Assembly (NCBI RefSeq): GCF_000208925.1
Contig: NW_001914861.1
Location: 124,001 to 188,000, forward strand
DNA length: 64,000 nucleotides
DNA from: Entamoeba histolytica HM-1:IMSS
Lineage: Eukaryota > Evosea > Mastigamoebida > Endamoebidae
Direction: 5' to 3'
Part shown: positions 20,128 to 30,888 of the stretch, piece by piece
Position numbering within the stretch: the first letter of the stretch is position 1
How the letters are laid out: each line of letters starts with the position of its first letter
Notes under the pieces: model-generated
Told to the model about the DNA's origin: nothing
The model's input: the letters and a program-made list of their open reading frames with translations, nothing else
The model's database searches: none
Program-made: the position numbers and the translations under genes

Positions 20128-21597
20128 TTAAAGATCTAATTCTTCATTTTTCTTTTCATTTCCAAGTGCATTGATCTTATCAGTTAATACTTTTCTTTTT
20201 TTGCATGCTGGACCCCAATTTTTACCAGGTTTCTCAACAAAAACTGGAATTGGTTTCTTTTCTTTTATTTTTTTGAATTTTGTTAATTCAAAAGTAACTG
20301 TTTGTTTTTCTTTAAGTATTAAATATGCTGGTGTTTCTGGTGAAACTTTAGATGGAGTAATTGTATTTGCTTCTCTGAATAAGTCCCAAATTAAGTCGGC
20401 ACTTGCATTTGTTTTAATACTGTTTGGGTAGGTATGTGATAACGATGTTTTAAATCCTTTTGACTCAAGTGCTTGAACAAAGATAGATCGTGCTGGAACC
20501 GTAATTTTAAAGAAATGAGCAGCTCTATCTAATGCATAAAAAAGAGGAGTGTCTGGTAGTTCTTCATTTAGTAATGTTAATAATGCAAGAATTCTTCTTC
20601 TTGAATTAATATGAAGTTGTTCATTTTGTTGATAAGTTTCAAGTAATTCTTTAATAAATTGATAATCAACATAATTATCTAACCACACTGGTCCTGTGAT
20701 ATGAATTGGTGATTTACAATAAACACATCTATTGGACTCTATTTCTAATTGAGATGCTTTTAACTTTCCATCCTTTTTACTTGCTAGACGATTACAACAA
20801 AAACTCTCACATGTTGGACAAACAAAAACAAGACCTTCATGGAGTGGTAGTTCACCTGATAAAGCAACTGATGATTTAACTAAAATAAACATTCGGACAT
20901 AAAAATCAATATGAAAACAAACTAATGGAACAATGTACTTCTTATGTCGTGCAGCATTTTCTGCTAATGAATGAAGTGCAAGCCTTAATCCAAATTCATG
21001 TGCACTTGATGAATGCCATGGCATTCCACCATATTTAGCAAAACATGCTGGGGAATGAGTTCCAGCTAAACAAGCCATATCAGTACAAGTAACAGCCATT
21101 AGTCCATCATCTTTAATTGCAGCAAAAGCAGCATCTAAAAATACTGTTGGAGCACCATATGGATCAAGGTCAATAACATCTGGTTTCTCTTTTTGTTGTG
21201 AAAGTTGATATAATAATAGGACAGCATCACTTTCTGAAGGTTGAATTTTAGTAGTATTATTATATGTAGCATTACGTTTAATAGATTCAACTGCACTTTG
21301 AGAAATATCATTTGCAATAACCTTAAAATCAATGTCTTGTGGCAATTCTTTAGCATAACGAACTGAACGTAATCCTGAAGCAGCAAGTGCCTCAACAATT
21401 AAAGGATGGTATTGTTTATTTTTTTGTTTTAATTCATTTTCTTTATTCCTTAAATATTTAGAAATAATACTAATTGAAAGATCTCTATTTAATTCTTGTA
21501 CAGGATTATAAAATGCACCTGCTTCTTCTTTAGGAAATAACACAGTTGCTTGTCCTTCTTTAATAGGAGTATATTTTGATTCATCAATATTGTCCAT
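20128..21597 (-). CDS. TRM1: tRNA (guanine26-N2)-dimethyltransferase Trm1
   Basis: A single exon of 489 aa starting at the ATG at 21597 (an in-frame TTG just upstream is ignored). The N-terminus has the Trm1 motif KEGQATVLFP and the conserved FYNPVQELNRDLS. The SAM-binding region includes EALAASGLRSVRYAKEL, ANDIS and the catalytic DLDPYGAP, with TCTDMACL following. A zinc-binding cluster CPTCESFCC...CVYC lies in the middle (about 258-300), and a basic C-terminal tail could direct it to the nucleus. The enzyme adds two methyl groups to N2 of G26 in many tRNAs. It is tail-to-tail with the syntaxin gene, about 100 bases apart. Length is within the usual range. Confidence 0.95.
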   Translation of the reverse strand: MDNIDESKYTPIKEGQATVLFPKEEAGAFYNPVQELNRDLSISIISKYLRNKENELKQKNKQYHPLIVEALAASGLRSVRYAKELPQDIDFKVIANDISQSAVESIKRNATYNNTTKIQPSESDAVLLLYQLSQQKEKPDVIDLDPYGAPTVFLDAAFAAIKDDGLMAVTCTDMACLAGTHSPACFAKYGGMPWHSSSAHEFGLRLALHSLAENAARHKKYIVPLVCFHIDFYVRMFILVKSSVALSGELPLHEGLVFVCPTCESFCCNRLASKKDGKLKASQLEIESNRCVYCKSPIHITGPVWLDNYVDYQFIKELLETYQQNEQLHINSRRRILALLTLLNEELPDTPLFYALDRAAHFFKITVPARSIFVQALESKGFKTSLSHTYPNSIKTNASADLIWDLFREANTITPSKVSPETPAYLILKEKQTVTFELTKFKKIKEKKPIPVFVEKPGKNWGPACKKRKVLTDKINALGNEKKNEELDL

Positions 21598-21728
21598 CAA
21601 ATATAAATATTTAAAAACTTATTTTATTAGTTCTTTCTTTTTTAATAAATTCCTTTTTGAATTTTTAGGGTTTTTTGTGTTATGAAACATTCATAATCAA
21701 CATAATTTGTAAAAAAAATCAATCAATT

Positions 21729-24700
21729 TTAATCTTTTTGAATCAATGAAAGATATTTCTCTGGATCAATAAATGTCTTTACTATATTTAATACTTCTTG
21801 AGCTAATAACGCAACTGGTTTATCTTTTGAACTAGCTATAGGCAACAAATATTGCACAATAAGGTTTATATAATTTTCATCTTTTTCAATAATACCTATT
21901 AATGATGCTACCATCTTTACACTACTTTCATTTGCTTGATTACCAAGTATACTCATTAATTTTACAATCATTTCAGTGTGTTGTTCAATAATATTTTTTG
22001 TTATTTTAGTCCATTCAATAACATTATTATTATTGACAACCATTTGTACTGCAATTTCAATAACTTTTTGATAGTTTTGAATTTTATCTATCATTGTTAA
22101 TAAATATTCAGCCACTCCATTAACTGATGGTGTAGTCATTACTTCTTCAAATATTTGTTGGTCACAACATTCACTATCCATACAGAATCTTACCATTTCT
22201 TCTTGAACATTATCTTGTTCTTTAGAATATAATTCTTTAATTTTATTAATATACTCATCTTTTGTCTTCTTTAATCTATTAACACAAATACAATTTCCTA
22301 TCCATCCTACTTTTCTAATACTTCCTTTTTGATTTTTCATCCATGAATTGTTCATACTAATAATTTTATTCATTTGCTCTTTAGAAATTTTCATAATAAA
22401 TGTCTTTAATACTTTAATTTGTTTTGTTTGTGCTTTCTTATAGTCTTCAATTGACACTCTTAAAATAATTGGAATATAAATATAATTAATACCCTCATTT
22501 GCATCTTTTGCATCCATTCTATCAATGACAACATATAATAAATCAGCAATAGCACATCTTGATTCTGGTTCTTTGAAGTCAATGTTTTTAATAAAGAATT
22601 CTACGTACATTTTATATTGGCTTTTAGATAATGGGTATTTAGTTAAAAACGTAATAAGTAATTCTTGTGATTCTTTTCTTATTTTTGTCTCAGAAGATTG
22701 CATCATAAGTTTACCATAATCTAACATAACATCATATAAAGTTGGATGAATAATACCTTTTTTCATAACTGAATTTAAAAACAAGAAATTTGCTGTATTT
22801 TTATTACTATCTTGGATATTAGTTACAATAATATTTAGTACTGTTTCAAAGTCTTTTGGATTAAACTTTTCATCACATCGTTTAATAATATCAGTCATAA
22901 ATAATAATGCTTGACTATATAATTCTGTATCTGTCTTTTGTAATGATTGAATTATTTTGCAACCAATAGAATATCCTTCATCCATTCGATTTCTCTTTTT
23001 TAATACAGTTCTTAATATTTTGACTGCTAACATAATACTTCTTTCATTTTTCATTAAACAACACTTCTTTGCTATTTCTTCTGTTTGACTTAATAAATCA
23101 TCATTTCCTGAAATGCATTCTATACTATCTACAACAAGTTTTAAACCAAATTCAACTAAGATATGATAATGTTGTTGTTTATCAATAACTCCATTATCCA
23201 TCATTTCTAATGCATTCTTTTCTTTTTTGAACATAATTCTTTCTTTTGCTTTTTGTCCTGCTAATTTAATTTTAGGTATAATAAGAATATCCTTTAATTG
23301 TGGTACATAATAACATTTTTGAACGACACTAATTCCATAATGATATAGTTGTTCTTTTGTAAGGAACTTATTTTCATTTAATCCTTTTTCACACTCTCTT
23401 AATAATCTATCCATTTCTAATGCTTCATGTAATTTTTTTGTTTGTCTTAAATCATCTTTAATAAATTCTATTATTCTGTCTAATGTTGTAACTTCTTCAA
23501 CTAACTTTCCTATATGCCCAAATGTAAGGAATGATTTACATTCTCTTGCTTCTACTATCTCATTTCTAATTTTTCCAATTTCTCTTTGCTCAGCCACTGG
23601 TCCAGTAAGGTCATCATATACAATTTTTAATAACGTTTCTATAGAGCCACTTATATTAAAATGACTAAAATCTTCTACCATTTGATTTTCTTGTTCCTCT
23701 TCTAAATCCTCATCAACACCTTCTTTCTGTTCTTCTTCTTCCATTTTAGTTTCATGTGTTGTGTCTTCATAGACTTTATCACAAATACTTCTCAATAAAA
23801 ATTCAATAGTATATCCAAGTACATGCTTCATAAATCCTTTGTGAAGTCCGTTATATAATTCATCAACAACATCAGCAAAATAACTATCTCCTAACTTCCA
23901 TAAAATTTCAACTAATTGTTTTCTTGCAATTTCTCTTAGTTCAAATGTTTTTTCATGGAATTCATTTACAATTAATTGAATCATTTGTGGTAATTGAAGT
24001 CGTTTCATATCTTCAGGTAATCTACATAATAACTCTACTAACATTCTAACAATATCACTTTTTTTATTTCCAATGTGTTTATCTTGCATCAATTCACTTA
24101 GTCCAGGAATTATACGCAATATAACACTCTGTCTAATTATTCGTTGTTGTGTCATTTGTAATGTTTCTTCATTTTGGTCAGTAATTTCAAATGGAAGATC
24201 TCCAATAATAGCAAAATTATTTAATTCTTTAACATCAAACTCTCCTCCAATATCAAAATGGAAATTGAAAATGGCAGCTCTTAGTTCAATAAATCTAACA
24301 CGAGTTAATTTTCCAATTTCTTCAATAATTTTATTATATTTTCTAATATCTTCTTTTCTTTCATTTGCTTGAGCTTCTTCTAAATATCCAAGTGATTCAG
24401 TTCTTTTCTTTATACAATCTTTTAAGAAATCAATAATTAACATAACGTTATGTTCATATGTACTCCATTCAAACTGATTATATACCAATCCTATAATATC
24501 ATTGAATTTAATTCTTGTTTTCTTATCCTCTTGTATTTCCATAGCATTACCAACAAGTCTTCTAACAAGATCCAATTCATTTTCTTTTAAAGTAGAAATT
24601 ATTTCTTTAGTCTTATCCAATGCAATATAATTAGCTTTAACAAGTGCTTTAAAAAATCCATTTGAAGCAAGTGAATATAATTCATTTTCAGCATTCATTA

Positions 24701-27700
24701 TAATACAATTTGTAAGTAAATTAGCAATTGGGAGAGTAGGATGTTCTAACATAAAATTAATTAAACGAGGAATGAGAGTTGGTATTTTTGTTTGTTTATA
24801 TAAAGCAAGTAAAAATGTTGTTGATATTTCTCCTATTTGATAATTGTTAGAGCATGCAACTTGACAAGCATATTCTTCAACAAATAATAATAACTTTCCT
24901 GTTGGAAAATCAGTACTTTTTAAAACATTGAAAAATTGGAGTGGAGAATTTATTAATGGTATTAATTTATTTCCTAATTCACAATTAAATATTTCTGGAA
25001 GAACATGTTGTTCAATAAGACTATTTGAAGTTTTAATTAATGATTGTGCTAATATTGCCATAGACTCATCTTTGTTAGATAATACTTTAATTACTGGAAG
25101 AAGTAGTTCATTTGTCAAAGAAATATGTGCTGAAAGAAGTTCATTGTAATTTAATGTAGTGTGTGGTAATATAAATAACATAAATGTCACATATTGTTGA
25201 TCAAAATTAGGTAATATTACTGACATTACATTTTTAACTAAATTACTACAATCACATGATATTTCCATATCTTGAGTCATTAAGTATAATTCTAAGAGTC
25301 GGTGAACATTAGTTGAAGTAATAGTATTATATTGATATAAATAAGAAACTAACTTAGGAATAGAGTGTAAATATTCATTTGCATTTGGTAGTACCATTAA
25401 TGTTTCTCCAATAAATTCTGAGAGTTTTAAATTATGTTTATCAATAACTAATGAATAAATGACTTTAAAATCAAATAATTGATTTGGGTTAATATTTCCA
25501 TCAGCTGCTGACTGTGAAAAAGCAATGATAAGTCGAAGAACATCCCATGTAACACTAGGATCTTTTTGTATTATTTGAAGAAGTAATTTTCCAATGATAT
25601 CATTTGAACCATAAAATGAACCATATGCAGAATTAATAATATGTAATGTATGTAGAATATAATCTAATTCACCTCTATTAAATCTCTTTTTATTTTGTAC
25701 AAACTCAAAGAAAGCTTCCATTGTATCATTTAAGAAATCAATTCTTACATCATCTTCAATTTGTGAAATAAATTCAATTAATATCTTTTTGACAGACTTT
25801 TCAACTGCCTTTTGAACTATATGAACAAATAACATTCTACATAATAAACTTAATGCTTTACCTTTTATTGAAAGTCTTTGAATAGAATTTCTTAATTGAC
25901 TTGTTTTATGAAGATTATTAACTACTTCACATACTTCTTTTTTGTATTTATTAATTGATGAATCAGTAGAACAAATGCTATTAAATATTTCTATTTGTAA
26001 TTCAATTTTAGTAGTAGTTAGTAATTTCATTAAAATATTAACCACTTTCTCTGGAATATGAATTTGTGCTAATACATTTACATAATGTGTTAATGTTTCA
26101 ACTTCTTTTTTATTTAATACAGCAACATCTACTTGTTCATATCTTGTAATAAATTGATTAATAAACCATTCATGATATTTTCCTTCTTTAATCAAATCAA
26201 CATTTTCAAGAATAATTTCCCATAAATAATTAGATATAGTATGACTATCGGTTAAACTTAATGAGTATTGACTAAATACAAGTGGACCATCTGTTTGTAT
26301 TTTTTCATTATCTTCTTCGTTTTCTTCTTCTTCTTCAGTGTGTTCATTTCTATTATTAAATTCATTAATAAATTGAATTACAATTTCTATTAATTGTGGA
26401 TCTTTTTGTACACAAATTTTAATTAAATCTTTAGATGGATCCCATAATCTCAATAACTTTACTTGTAACATTCCAAGTGAAAAATGAACCATCATCTCTC
26501 TTAATTCAGTACTTCCAAGAAGCGCTCTTGATTTCATATAGTCTATTCGTGCTAACATTCCTCTAATCATAGAAAGATTAATTTCAATATCATTCATTAT
26601 AGACATAATTTCTCTTGAACGTCTTTCATCTCCATTAACAAGTAAAAATCCAGCAGCACTTCTTTCAAGTGAATATTTAGATTCAAAGAATTTCATTAAT
26701 TTATGTTTTGTTTCATTACTTAATTCAATTACAATTTTTCTTTGTTGTACATAATAAGCAAGAGCAAAAAGGTATTGACTTGTTTTAAGATTTTTCAAAT
26801 AAGTAATAATTTTATCTTCTATAGGATTATCAAAATGTGCTAAAACAACACTGGCTGGAATTGGTGATTTATCAAAATAATTAATTGCTTTTTCTTTTAC
26901 ATTTGTTATTAAAGAAGCAACACCAGTAGCAGCAATAAAACTACAATAATCATCAGTTAATTCTTTTTCATTAAAACATTGTGCTAAATCATTAATTAAA
27001 GATACTGGAAATCGTGTGAAATGTTGAGTAAGAAGATCACAATCTTCTGTCCATAAAGTTGGAATAAACCTTAAAGGGAAATATTTATGAAGAGAATCTA
27101 TATCATTTCTTTTTATTAATTCTTTTAATACCATTGTAAAATAGACTACCTGTTTTGTAGTTTCAGCCATTAACCTTCTCAATTCTTCATTACTTAAATA
27201 CTTAATATAACAACTAACACTTTCATATAATACATCAGCAAATCTTGAATTTTCTGCTAATAATGGTATAGATTCTAAATGTTGTTCTGTAGACTTTGTA
27301 CATTTAAAAGTATATTTTAAAATTTCTTCTACATCATTTTCACATGTCTCAATTGTTTTACCATAACGATACATAACCCAACGAATAACAATAGCCAATA
27401 TTTTACCATAACATTCTTGATTCTTTGGTTGTTCTGGAAGTGCATTTTTTAATAAAACAAAATATTCATCAAATCCTTCTCTTTTTTGTATAGAAATTGA
27501 TTTATTGCAAATTAATAATGCTTGATACCATATTTCACTTGTTTGAGAAGTATCATTTATAAGTTTATCAAAATATAATTCAATATAAAATTTGTTTTTT
27601 ACAATTAATTGATTCTTAACACCTTTAATATTCTCAAATAATAATGAACCAATTCCTCGAATTAAGAAATTTTTTTCTGAGACACTTAATTTACTTAAAT

Positions 27701-28385
27701 CAGAAACAATATATAATGATATTATATTATCAACAAATTGAATAAATTCTTGAGGAGACATTTTATGAAGTAAATATACCATAGATTCACTTGCAAAAGT
27801 CCTAACATAATCTTTTTTATGACACAAGAAATAAATATAATGTTGTATAAACATATCTGAATGTTCCATAATAACAGAATGAAGATATTTTATCATAAAC
27901 GAAATAGTATTAAATATGTCATAAATGGTTGATGTATCAGTACATCCAATTAATTTATTTTTACAATATTCTAAAATTTTAGGAATATATGGCATAAATA
28001 AATCACGAACATCACGAATTACTTGAGTTGTAATATCTAATAATGAATGGATTGCAAGTGAGTCTTTAATTTGAAGATGAAATAATAATGTGTTCATAAT
28101 ATCATCAAGATTAATAATTAATAACGGTAAAGTAGTTGCACGTTGTCTCAATGAATAAAATGCATTATGAAAAGATTCTGTACGATCATCATCTTTCCAT
28201 TTCATTAAAGCATCGTAAGTATAACTATGAGTATCTCCAAGGCTTTTTTGTTGTCTTTCTGAATTATAAACATCATGTATTGAAGAAACTGTCATTTCTT
28301 TAAGTAATTGTCTAAATCCTTTAAACTTAAATTCTTCTCGTTTGTGGCGAGTAAAATCATATTCATTTTCACTGTCAGAAGACAT
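21729..28385 (-). CDS. UTP20: UTP20 (DRIM), U3 snoRNP / SSU processome component
   Basis: The largest gene in the window: an uninterrupted frame of 2,218 aa from the ATG at 28385 (MSSDSENEYDF). The frame extends 14 codons further to a TTG, which I do not take as the start. The N-terminal region is the DRIM/UTP20 pattern: a short acidic leader, then FHNAFYSLRQRATTLPLLI, LLDITTQVIRDVRDLFMPY, and SFMIKYLHS with a FASESMVYLL block typical of the family. The rest is helical HEAT-type solenoid with three acidic insertions. UTP20 is a scaffold needed for early cleavages of pre-rRNA and 18S rRNA formation in the nucleolus. Yeast and human versions are about 2,500-2,800 aa, so this one is shorter. The start lies 70 bases beyond the stop codon of the upstream same-strand gene. 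Confidence 0.92.
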   Translation of the reverse strand: MSSDSENEYDFTRHKREEFKFKGFRQLLKEMTVSSIHDVYNSERQQKSLGDTHSYTYDALMKWKDDDRTESFHNAFYSLRQRATTLPLLIINLDDIMNTLLFHLQIKDSLAIHSLLDITTQVIRDVRDLFMPYIPKILEYCKNKLIGCTDTSTIYDIFNTISFMIKYLHSVIMEHSDMFIQHYIYFLCHKKDYVRTFASESMVYLLHKMSPQEFIQFVDNIISLYIVSDLSKLSVSEKNFLIRGIGSLLFENIKGVKNQLIVKNKFYIELYFDKLINDTSQTSEIWYQALLICNKSISIQKREGFDEYFVLLKNALPEQPKNQECYGKILAIVIRWVMYRYGKTIETCENDVEEILKYTFKCTKSTEQHLESIPLLAENSRFADVLYESVSCYIKYLSNEELRRLMAETTKQVVYFTMVLKELIKRNDIDSLHKYFPLRFIPTLWTEDCDLLTQHFTRFPVSLINDLAQCFNEKELTDDYCSFIAATGVASLITNVKEKAINYFDKSPIPASVVLAHFDNPIEDKIITYLKNLKTSQYLFALAYYVQQRKIVIELSNETKHKLMKFFESKYSLERSAAGFLLVNGDERRSREIMSIMNDIEINLSMIRGMLARIDYMKSRALLGSTELREMMVHFSLGMLQVKLLRLWDPSKDLIKICVQKDPQLIEIVIQFINEFNNRNEHTEEEEENEEDNEKIQTDGPLVFSQYSLSLTDSHTISNYLWEIILENVDLIKEGKYHEWFINQFITRYEQVDVAVLNKKEVETLTHYVNVLAQIHIPEKVVNILMKLLTTTKIELQIEIFNSICSTDSSINKYKKEVCEVVNNLHKTSQLRNSIQRLSIKGKALSLLCRMLFVHIVQKAVEKSVKKILIEFISQIEDDVRIDFLNDTMEAFFEFVQNKKRFNRGELDYILHTLHIINSAYGSFYGSNDIIGKLLLQIIQKDPSVTWDVLRLIIAFSQSAADGNINPNQLFDFKVIYSLVIDKHNLKLSEFIGETLMVLPNANEYLHSIPKLVSYLYQYNTITSTNVHRLLELYLMTQDMEISCDCSNLVKNVMSVILPNFDQQYVTFMLFILPHTTLNYNELLSAHISLTNELLLPVIKVLSNKDESMAILAQSLIKTSNSLIEQHVLPEIFNCELGNKLIPLINSPLQFFNVLKSTDFPTGKLLLFVEEYACQVACSNNYQIGEISTTFLLALYKQTKIPTLIPRLINFMLEHPTLPIANLLTNCIIMNAENELYSLASNGFFKALVKANYIALDKTKEIISTLKENELDLVRRLVGNAMEIQEDKKTRIKFNDIIGLVYNQFEWSTYEHNVMLIIDFLKDCIKKRTESLGYLEEAQANERKEDIRKYNKIIEEIGKLTRVRFIELRAAIFNFHFDIGGEFDVKELNNFAIIGDLPFEITDQNEETLQMTQQRIIRQSVILRIIPGLSELMQDKHIGNKKSDIVRMLVELLCRLPEDMKRLQLPQMIQLIVNEFHEKTFELREIARKQLVEILWKLGDSYFADVVDELYNGLHKGFMKHVLGYTIEFLLRSICDKVYEDTTHETKMEEEEQKEGVDEDLEEEQENQMVEDFSHFNISGSIETLLKIVYDDLTGPVAEQREIGKIRNEIVEARECKSFLTFGHIGKLVEEVTTLDRIIEFIKDDLRQTKKLHEALEMDRLLRECEKGLNENKFLTKEQLYHYGISVVQKCYYVPQLKDILIIPKIKLAGQKAKERIMFKKEKNALEMMDNGVIDKQQHYHILVEFGLKLVVDSIECISGNDDLLSQTEEIAKKCCLMKNERSIMLAVKILRTVLKKRNRMDEGYSIGCKIIQSLQKTDTELYSQALLFMTDIIKRCDEKFNPKDFETVLNIIVTNIQDSNKNTANFLFLNSVMKKGIIHPTLYDVMLDYGKLMMQSSETKIRKESQELLITFLTKYPLSKSQYKMYVEFFIKNIDFKEPESRCAIADLLYVVIDRMDAKDANEGINYIYIPIILRVSIEDYKKAQTKQIKVLKTFIMKISKEQMNKIISMNNSWMKNQKGSIRKVGWIGNCICVNRLKKTKDEYINKIKELYSKEQDNVQEEMVRFCMDSECCDQQIFEEVMTTPSVNGVAEYLLTMIDKIQNYQKVIEIAVQMVVNNNNVIEWTKITKNIIEQHTEMIVKLMSILGNQANESSVKMVASLIGIIEKDENYINLIVQYLLPIASSKDKPVALLAQEVLNIVKTFIDPEKYLSLIQKD

Positions 28386-28454
28386 AGAGTAAATGAAATT
28401 TTCTTGTTCGTTTAAGAAACTAAACAAACCCTATTTTAATAACAAAAAAATTAA

Positions 28455-29264
28455 TTATTTTGGGATTCTTTTGTCTTTACCAAAATGTCGTGACAAGTTC
28501 ATTATGAAGTAATTCTTCTTTATAACTTTACAGAAATATCCTGAAAGAGCATCTCCTGATTCAAAATATCGTTGAAATTTCATTATCCGAAAAAATTCAG
28601 CCATTTGTTTTCTTGTTCTCACTAATCCATAATGCCCCCATTGACGAGTTAAATAAGAAGTATTTGGTTCAGGAGGTATTTTAGAAAATGTGTATGGAGT
28701 AACTTTTTCAAAACAATAATTATCAAAATTAGTTGAATTATAATATTCAACTAACTTTTGAATTAATTCATGATTATATGTTTGGTCATCTTCTAGATAA
28801 ATAAACAAATCTGTTTTTGTTTTTTGAAATAAGTATTTAGCCATTGCATAATAATATCCATTAATAAGATAATGTTTCTTAAGTTTTGCTGGTTTAACCC
28901 AATCAGGACGTTTATAAAGATAGTCTATAGCTTGATACATTTCATTTACAAAATCTTGATTATAATCCCTTTGTTTTTCATCACCAGTTATAATAAATTC
29001 TTGTATTTTTAAATGAGGATAATTATCATTAAAGTTTTTCATTGCATTATCAAATTCAGGAAAATCACACTGACATCCTTTTAACATTAATAACCTTAAA
29101 TGAACATTATCAGAGTTATATTTAAGTACTTCATTTAAATCTCTTAAACTCCTTTCAAATTCGGGTCTTTTTTTAGGTGCTGCTAATAACATAAATGAAA
29201 TTTCTATTGCAAAAGAAGATGTAAAAATAAAGAAAATGAAAGGTACTAAGTGTGGTTTGTACAT
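28455..29264 (-). CDS. Secretory-pathway glycosyltransferase, GT-A-like (MGAT4-like)
   Basis: A single exon of 269 aa. I start at the ATG at 29264 because the frame begins upstream only with TTG, and this Met immediately precedes a hydrophobic segment (HLVPFIFFIFTSSFAIEISFMLL) that would serve as signal peptide or type II anchor. The lumenal part contains FIYLEDDQTY at 155-164, a metal-binding acidic EDD motif as in GT-A transferases, and downstream RQWGHYGLVRT and SGDALSGYF segments that resemble the N-acetylglucosaminyltransferase IV (MGAT4) family. It is shorter than animal MGAT4. The donor sugar and acceptor are not predictable from this. The gene sits 70 bases upstream of the UTP20 start on the same strand. 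Confidence 0.72.
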   Translation of the reverse strand: MYKPHLVPFIFFIFTSSFAIEISFMLLAAPKKRPEFERSLRDLNEVLKYNSDNVHLRLLMLKGCQCDFPEFDNAMKNFNDNYPHLKIQEFIITGDEKQRDYNQDFVNEMYQAIDYLYKRPDWVKPAKLKKHYLINGYYYAMAKYLFQKTKTDLFIYLEDDQTYNHELIQKLVEYYNSTNFDNYCFEKVTPYTFSKIPPEPNTSYLTRQWGHYGLVRTRKQMAEFFRIMKFQRYFESGDALSGYFCKVIKKNYFIMNLSRHFGKDKRIPK

Positions 29265-30888
29265 TTTTATTAGTATTGTTATTTTTAAGTTTATTAATGA
29301 ATCATCCAATTGAATTTTTATTTGATAAAGATATAAGTAATAAGAAAAAAAGAAATAAGTTTAACCTTTTTTTATTGAAAATATTCTCCTTTTATTTCTT
29401 TGTAAATATGTTAATATTCTTTTAATATTATTTTATTTGAAAAAAAAGCTATTTTTAAACAAACTCTCTTTTAAGAGATTTTTCAATTTCATTTTTATTA
29501 TTCCATATCTAATTCTCTTTGTTTCTTTTGTTGTTTCAATATTTCCTCCTTTTTAGTTAAACTTGTTTCATTTATCTTACTAAATGCACAACTTTTTAAT
29601 AATAAGTATTTAAATTACATAACTCTCTTTCTAATAAATTACTTCATTTCTTTTCATTTTGTTTTTTGTCTTGATTTAGTCTACATAATTATTTCTAATT
29701 AAACATAAATACATTTAAGAATCTGTGTTGGTATTTATTGAATTTTTAATTGAATATAACATCTGATACTTTTATTTTATTTAAAACAACCAACTACTCT
29801 AAATTTATATTAATGAAGTAAAACTAACGCATTACCATAAATAGGAAAGTGTTATATGAAACAAAGAATAAATTCATTGAAAAAAGTATGATTTTAAGGT
29901 TTCAAATTCATTTTAATGACAAAATAAAAAAAATTATCAATCAACTAAACCAAACTCAAAGACTTACAAAATTTTTATAGAGTCTAGAAAGTTGTTATTA
30001 GTAATAAAGTGAATGGTTAAAATTATGTATAAACTAAAAAGAAATGAATCACCACTGAAGTAGTACATAAAAACAACCATCCATATATTCTAAAAGTACT
30101 AACAAAAAAAAAACTAGAGAAACAAGACATTTACCTCATTAAGATAAATCAGATTAATAAATAAAGTAAATAATTAATTAATAACTTAGTACATTATACC
30201 TAGAACTATTCTTTTTTTAAAATGTTATAATATTACAAATAGTTCAAATTCATCTATTATTAATTTACAGAACATAACACATAGAATAACATATCAAGTT
30301 TATTTAATTATCCAATAAAATATACCCTTAATGATTTATTCATCAAATATAAATACTTGAACTCTTATCCTTCTAAATTATAATTTCATATTTCTTATCA
30401 ATAAAATAAACTTCTGTAAAAATTAATTGGTTATACTAAATGAAACAGTGAAAAAGTATGAATTAATTTCTATTTCATTTGAATTGAAGCATTACTAAGC
30501 AACTTTTTTATCTTTAAGAAAATTTAAACCTAAAATTTAGGTTTTATATTATTTTTTAGAATAAAACATAAAAATTCATGTGTTTATTCATTTTATTTAA
30601 GTAATCACTTAATTATGTTCATAACAAGGAGAGTATTTACAGAAAAAGATAACTTAACAAGTAGTTACTTTTGCAAAAAAGAAAGTAGTTATTTGAAAAA
30701 AAAATTGAAAAGAGAGTAATAGGTAAATAGACTGAGTTTATAGGTAATAACTTCCTTATATCATACTAGATAAAGAAATAGATAAATAGACTATAAGTTA
30801 AAGTGTTGAGGTTTGAGTTGATGTTTGGTTTAGGTTTTTAACATAGAAAAAAACAAAAATAAAACTTAATGAACTTAGAAATTGAAGA
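29265..30888. other. AT-rich intergenic region, no gene seen
   Basis: About 1.6 kb between two divergent genes, so both promoters lie here. No long frame, tRNA-like motif or mobile element was recognised. The composition is heavily A/T with homopolymer runs. Confidence 0.55.
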
